64,000 nucleotides of DNA from Phytophthora colocasiae (lineage: Eukaryota > Oomycota > Peronosporomycetes > Peronosporales > Peronosporaceae), in the NCBI GenBank assembly GCA_018806915.1, contig JAGKQI010000091.1:1054001-1118000 (forward strand), written 5' to 3'. The notes under the pieces are model-generated. The model made no database searches. It saw only the letters and a program-made list of their open reading frames with translations, and was not told the origin of the DNA. This document shows, piece after piece, positions 52,978 through 63,638 of the stretch (its first letter is position 1; each line of letters starts with the position of its first letter). Made by a program: the position numbers and the translations under genes.

Positions 52978-53041
52978 ATCGATGTAGCTCAACGGAAGAG
53001 CTCCCGAAAGGGAAGGTGGTGGTTCGATTTTACCCATCGAT
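52978..53041 (+). pseudogene. tRNA-like relic (tRNA pseudogene or tRNA-derived SINE head)
   Basis: A perfect 7-bp acceptor stem (ATCGATG with CATCGAT), a D-arm GCTC...GAGC within a good A box (TAGCTCAACGG), and a T-arm with loop TTCGATT and B-box-like GGTTCGATTTT are present. The central part is about 6 nt too short for an anticodon arm plus variable loop and instead forms TCCC-GAAA-GGGA, so no anticodon can be read. Not a working tRNA. Confidence 0.55.
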
Positions 53042-53207
53042 ATTCAATCTCGATTGCCTGTTGCCGATGTATATGCTAACAGGGATAAAAATTGCAACAA
53101 TGGACGCCAGACTGCGTTACAACCGCACCTTGAGCACACTTTGGCAGTAACTTGGTGCAGGATCTGCGATGCGGCCGACCGCGAGGCGCTATTGGTAGGC
53201 TGAGATG

Positions 53208-53345
53208 TGGTCATTTAGGATACCCTCGCGATGCAGTTGACGAAGCACTTTGAGCACCGCATTGGACCCCTTTGACGGTATACCTTGTGCACTCAGGAAC
53301 GCTGTGATTTCTTGCGATGCTCGCTCTCCAAGCTGACGGAATTGT
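53208..53345 (-). pseudogene. C-terminal fragment of the family-X protein, inverted relative to 53513-54193
   Basis: On the minus strand this stretch reads RQFRQLGERASQEITAFL, then SKGSNAVLKVLRQLHREG and ILNDHISAYQ, then a stop. It looks like the C-terminus of the protein whose middle part is encoded on the plus strand at 53513-54193. The assignment rests on recalled family resemblance, so it is tentative. An in-frame stop just before the fragment and the opposite orientation show the gene is broken. Confidence 0.4.
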
Positions 53346-53351
53346 CTTTAG

Positions 53352-54230
53352 ATGGGTAGGAGCCATAATCGATCGATCGAAAACCCCGTGGCCGGCCGCA
53401 AGAAGCCGGTGGTTGCGTTGCTTAACGCTTCGGGTTGTGAAGACGTGCGGAACACACACGGCCTTCCCGCTGGTCAATACCCGCTGGTGTTCAGGATCGT
53501 CGAAGGCCAGGTTCTTCCGTCGTTGGGTATCTTCGACTCGGTCACACAAGATGAAATCAAAGCGGTCAGCTTCAAACTCTTCAATGCTAGCCATGGATTA
53601 GCCAACAAGTCCTTCAACCTCAGCAGTGGTGTGATTGATGTGCTGACAGCAACCATCATCCAACATTACCCGGCGTTGATGAAGTTCAATGAAGACGCTC
53701 CCGCGATGAAGGCGACCCAGCGCTGTACCGAAGCGTCTGGAGTGACATCGACAAGCTTGTTGGCATGGCCACAGCAACTCGCGAGGTCCACTGCTCACAC
53801 GAAAGCCACAGCAGACGATCTAATGGGAGGGAACGCAAATGCCAAAGTTGTGTTCGATCACCAAAGTGCCTTAATTGAACGATTAATCGAGGTCAATCGG
53901 AACCTTGAGGCTCGAGTCAACTTGCTAGAGTCTACAAATTCATACACGGCAGGTAAAACACCGGCACGTGAGAATCAAAAGAAGCGATCAAGAGACGAAG
54001 ACGAAAACGTACCAGTGAAGCGCCGGCGCCGATTAAAGACGACACCACTTGTGGACACCTGGTTCGCGTGGTATACCGCAGTTCCGCGTGGATGGCTGAG
54101 CACTAACAAGCACAAGAAGTCCGACTCCAAGCAACTGGTGGCCTTCATGCGGCTGCTCATCGACGACGGGTACGCGCTCGACGATTCATCACCCCCACCG
54201 CCCATGCATGTCCGCGAGTTTCTTGCTTAG
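53352..54230 (+). pseudogene. Chimeric 292-codon ORF: array-gene piece fused to family-X piece, in an inverted block
   Basis: Residues 1-54 (MGRSHNRSIENPVAGRK..., ending IVEGQ) are an inverted copy of the middle of the tandem-array protein (minus strand at 55.7-55.9 kb). From about 53513 the sequence becomes unrelated: GIFDSVTQDEIKAVSFKLF, a coiled coil (ALIERLIEVNRNLEARVNLLE), a nuclear-type basic stretch (KKRSRDEDENVPVKRRRR) and VDTWFAWYTAVPRGWLS. It re-enters array sequence at about 54194 and ends by chance at 54230. It looks like the product of recombination plus an 848-bp inversion, so the frame is probably not a functional gene as it stands. Family X is unknown to me. Confidence 0.55.
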
Positions 54231-54620
54231 CTTAAGGATTTCCCTCGCAAAGTATCTAGCTTCCTGTAGTGCGTGCCTTGCGTCTTCTCTTGCTTGCTCT
54301 TCGCGAGCTCTTGCTTGCTCCTCGCGAGCCATAGACTGCCGGACTTCTTCCCTTGCTTGCTCTTCGCGAGCTCTTGCGTCCTCCCTTGCTTGCTCTTGCG
54401 TGATGCGGACTTCTTCCCTTGCTTGCTCCTCGCGAGCCATAGACTGTTCCTTTGCAGTTCTTTCTGCCTTCAAGCGCTCTTCAAGCTTGGCCGCTGTTTT
54501 GATTTCCACACGAAGGAGCTCTTCCGCATCTGCTGCTCTTCCCTCGGCGGCTGTCGCTCTTCTGGTCTCTGCATCGAGGCGTTCCTCCGTGCGCGCGAGC
54601 TGTCTGCGCAGTTCGTCCAT
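54194..54620 (-). pseudogene. Array gene copy 0, truncated coiled-coil part
   Basis: Starts MDELRRQLARTEERLDAE and covers only the coiled-coil domain (about 142 residues, to KKLADMHGRWG), then runs into the inverted block. The remainder of this copy is the inverted piece at 53346-53512. Confidence 0.75.
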
Positions 54621-55305
54621 CGTTTGTTTTCAAATGTTCAAACCCAAAAATGAAAAAGCGCGCAATGGTGTGGTCCACACTTTGGTGATATGTAATTTCG
54701 TGTTTGGAGAAAAGTTTTCCAAGAAATCAAACATGGGAATTCGCAAAATGCAAAAACAACGTGAATATTTGCAAATTCGTGTTTGGAGAAAAAGTTTTCC
54801 AAGAGCTCGATCTCAAATCTGAAATCATGGTCGGACTCAAAGATGGAAATTCGCAAAATGCAAAAAAACGTGAATATTTGCAAATTTGTGTTTGAAGAAA
54901 AAGTTTTCCAAGAGCTCGATCTGAAATCATGGTCGGACTCAAAGATGGAAATTCGCAAAATGCATGCATAAAGGTATCTGAAACTTAACAGTAGTGTCCT
55001 TAGACGAAGTTATTTGCGATGGTAAACCCAAAGACTGCCGCAATCGATTGCAAAAAAAAATGCAAAAAAACGTGAATATTTGCAAATTCGTGTTTGGAGA
55101 AAAAGTTTTTTCCAAGAGCTCGATCTCAAATCTGAAATCATCGAAATCAAACAAGGGAACGCAGGGCGTGAACAAGGGCTCAAATTTGCTTTTACAATCG
55201 TTTCCAAAATGTAGCAAGCTTGCTCGTGCATAAGTGTGTTCAAACTTTTACGTAGTAGTATTTTGTTAAAGTATTTCAATCGTTTCGGGTGTCTTCCGCC
55301 GTCGT

Positions 55306-56285
55306 TTACTCTTGGTCGAGAATTCGGGTGACGCGGTTCGTGACCGCTTGGTCTGCGAGCGGCAAGAAGTCCTCGGATGGGGTTGTCTGCAAGTTCTCGA
55401 CGGTCGCGTTGAAGATGTTGCTGATGTTACGGATGCGGATCTCGCGGTTGTAGACGCGAAACGCGAACACCCCAAAGCGGATGTACTGACCGGCAATGTC
55501 GTTCCCTGCCTTTTCAAGAAACCTTAGTAACAAAAATAAAGTATTAGTCACAACGTACATCGATTTGTTCGAGTATCCAGTCGTCAATGCGCTTACGAAC
55601 GCTATCCCGCAACGTGATGCCGTTCGCGTAGTACTGCGGAGGTACCAGCACCTCACATCCTAAGGCGCGGAGTTTCTTGAGTTCTTGCTCGACATGAAGG
55701 CCTTCCTGGCCTTCGACGATCTTGAACACCAGCGGGTATAGACCAGCTGGAAGGCCGTGTGTTCCGCACGTCTTCACAACCCGAAGCGTTAAGCAACGCA
55801 ACCACCGGCTTCTTGCGGCCGGCCACGGGGTTTTCGATCGATCGATTATGGCTCCTACCCCACCGCCCATGCATGTCCGCGAGTTTCTTGCTTAGCTTAA
55901 GGATTTCCCTCGCAAAGTATCTAGCTTCCTGTAGTGCGTGCCTTGCGTCTTCTCTTGCTTGCTCTTCGCGAGCTCTTGCTTGCTCCTCGCGAGCCATAGA
56001 CTGCCGGACTTCTTCCCTTGCTTGCTCTTCGCGAGCTCTTGCGTCCTCCCTTGCTTGCTCTTGCGTGATGCGGACTTCTTCCCTTGCTTGCTCCTCGCGA
56101 GCCATAGACTGTTCCTTTGCAGTTCTTTCTGCCTTCAAGCGCTCTTCAAGCTTGGCCGCTGTTTTGATTTCCACACGAAGGAGCTCTTCCGCATCTGCTG
56201 CTCTTCCCTCGGCGGCTGTCGCTCTTCTGGTCTCTGCATCGAGGCGTTCCTCCGTGCGCGCGAGCTGTCTGCGCAGTTCGTCCAT
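55306..56285 (-). pseudogene. Array gene copy 1, 2-bp deletion
   Basis: Exon 1 (56285-55559) and exon 2 (55509-55306) as in copies 2 and 3. Near 55758, however, GTGTGTTCC replaces GTGTGTGTTCC, and the following bases differ too (GTATAGACCAGCTGG), so the frame breaks after DVRNT and stops at 55653. Confidence 0.7.
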
Positions 56286-56969
56286 CGTTTGTTTTCAAAT
56301 ATTCAAACCCCAAAATGAAAAAGCGCGCAATGATGTGGTCCACACTTTGGTGATATGTAATTTCGTGTTTGGAGAAAAGTTTTCCAAGAAATCAAACATG
56401 GGAATTCGCAAAATGCAAAAACAACGTGAATATTTGCAAATTCGTGTTTGGAGAAAAAGTTTTCCAAGAGCTCGATCTCAAATCTGAAATCATGGTCGGA
56501 CTCAAAGATGGAAATTCGCAAAATGCAAAAAAACGTGAATATTTGCAAATTCGTGTTTGAAGAAAAAGTTTTCCAAGAGCTCGATCTGAAATCATGGTCG
56601 GACTCAAAGATGGAAATTCGCAAAATGCATGCATAAAGGTATCTGAAACTTAACAGTAGTGTCCTTAGACGAAGTTATTTGCGATGGTAAACCCAAAGAC
56701 TGCCGCAATCGATTGCAAAAAAAAATGCAAAAAAACGTGAATATTTGCAAATTCGTGTTTGGAGAAAAAGTTTTTTCCAAGAGCTCGATCTCAAATCTGA
56801 AATCATCGAAATCAAACAAGGGAACGCAGGGCGTGAACAAGGGCTCAAATTTGCTTTTACAATCGTTTCCAAAATGTAGCAAGCTTGCTCGTGCATAAGT
56901 GTGTTCAAACTTTTACGTAGTAGTATTTTGTTAAAGTATTCAATCGTTTCGGGTGTCTTCCGCCGTCGT

Positions 56970-57950
56970 TTACTCTTGGTCGAGAATTCGGGTGACGCGG
57001 TTCGTGACCGCTTGGTCTGCGAGCGGCAAGAAGTCCTCGGATGGGGTTGTCTGCAAGTTCTCGACGGTCGCGTTGAAGATGTTGCTGATGTTACGGATGC
57101 GGATCTCGCGGTTGTAGACGCGAAACGCGAACACCCCAAAGCGGATGTACTGACCGGCAATGTCGTTCCCTGCCTTTTCAAGAAACCTTAGTAACAAAAT
57201 AAAGTATTAGTCACAACGTACATCGATTTGTTCGAGTATCCAGTCGTCAATGCGCTTACGAACGCTATCCCGCAACGTGATGCCGTTCGCGTAGTACTGC
57301 GGAGGTACCAGCACCTCACATCCTAAGGCGCGGAGTTTCTTGAGTTCTTGCTCGACATGAAGGCCTTCCTGGCCTTCGACGATCTTGAACACCAGCGGGT
57401 ATTGACCAGCGGGAAGGCCGTGTGTGTTCCGCACGTCTTCACAACCCGAAGCGTTAAGCAACGCAACCACCGGCTTCTTGCGGCCGGCCACGGGGTTTTC
57501 GATCGATCGATTATGGCTCCTACCCCACCGCCCATGCATGTCCGCGAGTTTCTTGCTTAGCTTAAGGATTTCCCTCGCAAAGTATCTAGCTTCCTGTAGT
57601 GCGTGCCTTGCGTCTTCTCTTGCTTGCTCTTCGCGAGCTCTTGCTTGCTCCTCGCGAGCCATAGACTGCCGGACTTCTTCCCTTGCTTGCTCTTCGCGAG
57701 CTCTTGCGTCCTCCCTTGCTTGCTCTTGCGTGATGCGGACTTCTTCCCTTGCTTGCTCCTCGCGAGCCATAGACTGTTCCTTTGCAGTTCTTTCTGCCTT
57801 CAAGCGCTCTTCAAGCTTGGCCGCTGTTTTGATTTCCACACGAAGGAGCTCTTCCGCATCTGCTGCTCTTCCCTCGGCGGCTGTCGCTCTTCTGGTCTCT
57901 GCATCGAGGCGTTCCTCCGTGCGCGCGAGCTGTCTGCGCAGTTCGTCCAT
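56970..57950 (-). CDS. Array gene copy 2, coiled-coil protein, intact (310 aa if spliced)
   Basis: Exon 1 (57950-57222) encodes a long Arg/Glu coiled coil at about 1-130 built on AREEQAREE-type repeats. A compact region follows: KKPVVALLNASGCEDVRNT, GQYPLVFKIVEGQ, LKKLRALGCEVLVPPQYY, DSVRKRIDDWILEQID. A 48-nt GTACGT...AAAAG intron leads in phase 0 to exon 2 (57173-56970), which reads AGNDIAGQYIRFGVFAFRV, EIRIRNISNIFNATVENLQ and ends ILDQE. The intron is inferred; without it the frame stops after IDVRCD at 247 residues. A coiled coil followed by a small globular domain recalls the C-terminal half of MSV199/DUF3627-type proteins of large DNA viruses, but this is a weak impression. Function unknown. 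Confidence 0.65.
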
Positions 57951-58635
57951 CGTTTGTTTTCAAATGTTCAAACCCAAAAATGAAAAAGCGCGCAATGGTG
58001 TGGTCCACACTTTGGTGATATGTAATTTCGTGTTTGGAGAAAAGTTTTCCAAGAAATCAAACATGGGAATTCGCAAAATGCAAAAACAACGTGAATATTT
58101 GCAAATTCGTGTTTGGAGAAAAAGTTTTCCAAGAGCTCGATCTCAAATCTGAAATCATGGTCGGACTCAAAGATGGAAATTCGCAAATGCAAAAAACGTG
58201 AATATTTGCAAATTCGTGTTTGAAGAAAAAGTTTTCCAAGAGCTCGATCTGAAATCATGGTCGGACTCAAAGATGGAAATTCGCAAAATGCATGCATAAA
58301 GGTATCTGAAACTTAACAGTAGTGTCCTTAGACGAAGTTATTTGCGATGGTAAACCCAAAGACTGCCGCAATCGATTGCAAAAAAAATGCAAAAAACGTG
58401 AATATTTGCAAATTCGTGTTTGGAGAAAAAGTTTTTTCCAAGAGCTCGATCTCAAATCTGAAATCATCGAAATCAACAAGGGAACGTGATCGCAGGGCGT
58501 GAACAAGGGCTCAAATTTGCTTTTACAATCGTTTCCAAAATGTAGCAAGCTTGCTCGTGCATAAGTGTGTTCAAACTTTTACGTAGTAGTATTTTGTTAA
58601 AGTATTCAATCGTTTCGGGTGTCTTCCGCCGTCGT

Positions 58636-59617
58636 TTACTCTTGGTCGAGAATTCGGGTGACGCGGTTCGTGACCGCTTGGTCTGCGAGCGGCAAGAAGT
58701 CCTCGGATGGGGTTGTCTGCAAGTTCTCGACGGTCGCGTTGAAGATGTTGCTGATGTTACGGATGCGGATCTCGCGGTTGTAGACGCGAAACGCGAACAC
58801 CCCAAAGCGGATGTACTGACCGGCAATGTCGTTCCCTGCCTTTTCAAGAAACCTTAGTAACAAAAATAAAGTATTAGTCACAACGTACATCGATTTGTTC
58901 GAGTATCCAGTCGTCAATGCGCTTACGAACGCTATCCCGCAACGTGATGCCGTTCGCGTAGTACTGCGGAGGTACCAGCACCTCACATCCTAAGGCGCGG
59001 AGTTTCTTGAGTTCTTGCTCGACATGAAGGCCTTCCTGGCCTTCGACGATCTTGAACACCAGCGGGTATTGACCAGCGGGAAGGCCGTGTGTGTTCCGCA
59101 CGTCTTCACAACCCGAAGCGTTAAGCAACGCAACCACCGGCTTCTTGCGGCCGGCCACGGGATTTTCGATCGATCGATTATGGCTCCTACCCCACCGCCC
59201 ATGCATGTCCGCGAGTTTCTTGCTTAGCTTAAGGATTTCCCTCGCAAAGTATCTAGCTTCCTGTAGTGCGTGCCTTGCGTCTTCTCTTGCTTGCTCTTCG
59301 CGAGCTCTTGCTTGCTCCTCGCGAGCCATAGACTGCCGGACTTCTTCCCTTGCTTGCTCTTCGCGAGCTCTTGCGTCCTCCCTTGCTTGCTCTTGCGTGA
59401 TGCGGACTTCTTCCCTTGCTTGCTCCTCGCGAGCCATAGACTGTTCCTTTGCAGTTCTTTCTGCCTTCAAGCGCTCTTCAAGCTTGGCCGCTGTTTTGAT
59501 TTCCACACGAAGGAGCTCTTCCGCATCTGCTGCTCTTCCCTCGGCGGCTGTCGCTCTTCTGGTCTCTGCATCGAGGCGTTCCTCCGTGCGCGCGAGCTGT
59601 CTGCGCAGTTCGTCCAT
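58636..59617 (-). CDS. Array gene copy 3, coiled-coil protein, intact
   Basis: Same structure as copy 2: exon 1 59617-58889, inferred 49-nt intron, exon 2 58839-58636, 310 residues if spliced. The coding frame has no indel. At 59161 the plus strand reads GGATTTTCG instead of GGGTTTTCG, a synonymous change (ccC to ccT, Pro) in this frame. With copy 2 it shows the protein frame is maintained in at least two units, which argues for function or very recent duplication. Confidence 0.65.
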
Positions 59618-60308
59618 CGTTTGTTTTCAAATATTCAAACCCCAAAATGAAAAAGCGCGCAATGATGTGGTCCACACTTTGGTGATATGTAATTTCGTGT
59701 TTGGAGAAAAGTTTTCCAAGAAATCAAACATGGGAATTCGCAAAATGCAAAAACAACGTGAATATTTGCAAATTCGTGTTTGGAGAAAAAGTTTTCCAAG
59801 AGCTCGATCTCAAATCTGAAATCATGGTCGGACTCAAAGATGGAAATTCGCAAAATGCAAAAAAACGTGAATATTTGCAAATTCGTGTTTGAAGAAAAAG
59901 TTTTCCAAGAGCTCGATCTGAAATCATGGTCGGACTCAAAGATGGAAATTCGCAAAATGCATGCATAAAGGTATCTGAAACTTAACAGTAGTGTCCTTAG
60001 ACGAAGTTATTTGCGATGGTAAACCCAAAGACTGCCGCAATCGATTGCAAAAAAAAATGCAAAAAAACGTGAATATTTGCAAATTCGTGTTTGGAGAAAA
60101 AGTTTTTTCCAAGAGCTCGATCTCAAATCTGAAATCATCGAAATCAAACAAGGGAACGTGATCGCAGGGCGTGAACAAGGGCTCAAATTTGCTTTTACAA
60201 TCGTTTCCAAAATGTAGCAAGCTTGCTCGTGCATAAGTGTGTTCAAACTTTTACGTAGTAGTATTTTGTTAAAGTATTTCAATCGTTTCGGGTGTCTTCC
60301 GCCGTCGT

Positions 60309-61289
60309 TTACTCTTGGTCGAGAATTCGGGTGACGCGGTTCGTGACCGCTTGGTCTGCGAGCGGCAAGAAGTCCTCGGAGGGGGTTGTCTGCAAGTTCT
60401 CGACGGTCGCGTTGAAGATGTTGCTGATGTTACGGATGCGGATCTCGCGGTTGTAGACGCGAAACGCGAACACCCCAAAGCGGATGTACTGACCGGCAAT
60501 GTCGTTCCCTGCCTTTTCAAGAAACCTTAGTAACAAAAATAAAGTATTAGTCACAACGTACATCGATTTGTTCGAGTATCCAGTCGTCAATGCGCTTACG
60601 AACGCTATCCCGCAACGTGATGCCGTTCGCGTAGTACTGCGGAGGTACCAGCACCTCACATCCTAAGGCGCGGAGTTTCTTGAGTTCTTGCTCGACATGA
60701 AGGCCTTCCTGGCCTTCGACGATCTTGAACACCAGCGGGTATTGACCAGCGGGAAGGCCGTGTGTGTTCCGCACGTCTTCACAACCCGAAGCGTTAAGCA
60801 ACGCAACCACCGGCTTCTTGCGGCCGGCCACGGGTTTTCGATCGATCGATTATGGCTCCTACCCCACCGCCCATGCATGTCCGCGAGTTTCTTGCTTAGC
60901 TTAAGGATTTCCCTCGCAAAGTATCTAGCTTCCTGTAGTGCGTGCCTTGCGTCTTCTCTTGCTTGCTCTTCGCGAGCTCTTGCTTGCTCCTCGCGAGCCA
61001 TAGACTGCCGGACTTCTTCCCTTGCTTGCTCTTCGCGAGCTCTTGCGTCCTCCCTTGCTTGCTCTTGCGTGATGCGGACTTCTTCCCTTGCTTGCTCCTC
61101 GCGAGCCATAGACTGTTCCTTTGCAGTTCTTTCTGCCTTCAAGCGCTCTTCAAGCTTGGCCGCTGTTTTGATTTCCACACGAAGGAGCTCTTCCGCATCT
61201 GCTGCTCTTCCCTCGGCGGCTGTCGCTCTTCTGGTCTCTGCATCGAGGCGTTCCTCCGTGCGCGCGAGCTGTCTGCGCAGTTCGTCCAT
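60309..61289 (-). pseudogene. Array gene copy 4, 1-bp deletion
   Basis: Same gene, but CCACGGGTTTTCG near 60832 lacks one G of the usual run. The frame changes after NRSIENP and stops at 60663, while the correct frame resumes at 60831. Exon 2 (60512-60309) is intact. A homopolymer error is possible. Confidence 0.65.
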
Positions 61290-61976
61290 CGTTTGTTTTC
61301 AAATATTCAAACCCCAAAATGAAAAAGCGCGCAATGATGTGGTCCACACTTTGGTGATATGTAATTTCGTGTTTGGAGAAAAGTTTTCCAAGAAATCAAA
61401 CATGGGAATTCGCAAAATGCAAAAACAACGTGAATATTTGCAAATTCGTGTTTGGAGAAAAAGTTTTCCAAGAGCTCGATCTCAAATCTGAAATCATGGT
61501 CGGACTCAAAGATGGAAATTCGCAAAATGCAAAAAAACTTGAATATTTGAAAATTCGTGTTTGAAGAAAAGTTTTCCAAGAGCTCGATCTGAAATCATGG
61601 TCGGACTCAAAGATGGAAATTCGCAAAATGCATGCATAAAGGTATCTGAAACTTAACAGTAGTGTCCTTAGACGAAGTTATTTGCGATGGTAAACCCAAA
61701 GACTGCCGCAATCGATTGCAAAAAATGCAAAAAAACGTGAATATTTGCAAATTCGTGTTTGGAGAAAAAGTTTTTTCCAAGAGCTCGATCTCAAATCTGA
61801 AATCATCGAAATCAAACAAGGGAACGTGATCGCAGGGCGTGAACAAGGGCTCAAATTTGCTTTTACAATCGTTTCCAAAATGTAGCAAGCTTGCTCGTGC
61901 ATAAGTGTGTTCAAACTTTTACGTAGTAGTATTTTGTTAAAGTATTTCAATCGTTTCGGGTGTCTTCCGCCGTCGT

Positions 61977-62954
61977 TTACTCTTGGTCGAGAATTCGGGT
62001 GACGCGGTTCGTGACCGCTTGGTCTGCGAGCGGCAAGAAGTCCTCGGAGGGGTTGTCTGCAAGTTCTCGACGGTCGCGTTGAAGATGTTGCTGATGTTAC
62101 GGATGCGGATCTCGCGGTTGTAGACGCGAAACGCGAACACCCCAAAGCGGATGTACTGACCGGCAATGTCGTTCCCTGCCTTTTCAAGAAACCTTAGTAA
62201 CAAAAATAAAGTATTAGTCACAACGTACATCGATTTGTTCGAGTATCCAGTCGTCAATGCGCTTACGAACGCTATCCCGCAACGTGATGCCGTTCGCGTA
62301 GTACTGCGGAGGTACCAGCACCTCACATCCTAAGGCGCGGAGTTTCTTGAGTTCTTGCTCGACATGAAGGCCTTCCTGGCCTTCGACGATCTTGAACACC
62401 AGCGGGTATTGACCAGCGGAAGGCCGTGTGTGTTCCGCACGTCTTCACAACCCGAAGCGTTAAGCAACGCAACCACCGGCTTCTTGCGGCCGGCCACGGG
62501 GTTTTCGATCGATCGATTATGGCTCCTACCCCACCGCCCATGCATGTCCGCGAGTTTCTTGCTTAGCTTAAGGATTTCCCTCGCAAAGTATCTAGCTTCC
62601 TGTAGTGCGTGCCTTGCGTCTTCTCTTGCTTGCTCTTCGCGAGCTCTTGCTTGCTCCTCGCGAGCCATAGACTGCCGGACTTCTTCCCTTGCTTGCTCTT
62701 CGCGAGCTCTTGCGTCCTCCTTGCTTGCTCTTGCGTGATGCGGACTTCTTCCCTTGCTTGCTCCTCGCGAGCCATAGACTGTTCCTTTGCAGTTCTTTCT
62801 GCCTTCAAGCGCTCTTCAAGCTTGGCCGCTGTTTTGATTTCCACACGAAGGAGCTCTTCCGCATCTGCTGCTCTTCCTCGGCGGCTGTCGCTCTTCTGGT
62901 CTCTGCATCGAGGCGTTCCTCCGTGCGCGCGAGCTGTCTGCGCAGTTCGTCCAT
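61977..62954 (-). pseudogene. Array gene copy 5, several 1-bp deletions
   Basis: Single bases are missing from short runs near 62718 (CTCCTTGC), 62876 (TTCCTCGG), 62418 (AGCGGAAGG) and in exon 2 near 62048 (GGAGGGGTTG). The adjacent spacer at about 63050-63130 is also the most diverged in the window. Decay or poor consensus. Confidence 0.65.
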
Positions 62955-63638
62955 CGTTTGTTTTCAAATATTCAAACCCCAAAATGAAAAAGCGCGCAAT
63001 GATGTGGTCCACACTTTGGTGATATGTAATTTCGTGTTTGGAGAAAAGTTTTCAAGAAATCAAACAAGGGAATTCGCAAAAAGCAAAAAAAACGTGAAAA
63101 TTTTCAAAATCGTGTTTTGAGAAAAAGTTTTACAATAGCTCGATCTCAAATCTGAAATCATGGTCGGACTCAAAGATGGAAATTCGCAAATGCAAAAACG
63201 TGAATATTTGCAAATTCGTGTTTGAAGAAAAGTTTTCCAAGAGCTCGATCTGAAATCATGGTCGGACTCAAAGATGGAAATTCGCAAAATGCATGCATAA
63301 AGGTATCTGAAACTTAACAGTAGTGTCCTTAGACGAAGTTATTTGCGATGGTAAACCCAAAGACTGCCGCAATCGATTGCAAAAAAAATGCAAAAAACGT
63401 GAATATTTGCAAATTCGTGTTTGGAGAAAAAGTTTTTTCCAAGAGCTCGATCTCAAATCTGAAATCATCGAAATCAAACAAGGGAACGTGATCGCAGGGC
63501 GTGAACAAGGGCTCAAATTTGCTTTTACAATCGTTTCCAAAATGTAGCAAGCTTGCTCGTGCATAAGTGTGTTCAAACTTTTACGTAGTAGTATTTTGTT
63601 AAAGTATTTCAATCGTTTCGGGTGTCTTCCGCCGTCGT

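Larger units (their letters stand above)
52276..53207. other. Non-coding stretch, about 930 bp
   Basis: Holds two adjacent hairpins (52627-52726) and a tRNA-like relic (52978-53041). No supported protein gene. Confidence 0.5.

Noticed and set aside
52978..53041. Functional tRNA gene
   Set aside because: About six nucleotides too short in the centre and no anticodon loop of seven bases, so it is annotated as a relic instead.
54208..61491. Plus-strand frames of 204-267 codons repeated in the array (Ser/Cys/Leu-rich)
   Set aside because: They are antisense to the AREEQ coiled-coil frame. Their low-complexity Ser/Cys/Leu composition is the mirror of Arg/Glu repeats, and they run on into AT-rich spacer.
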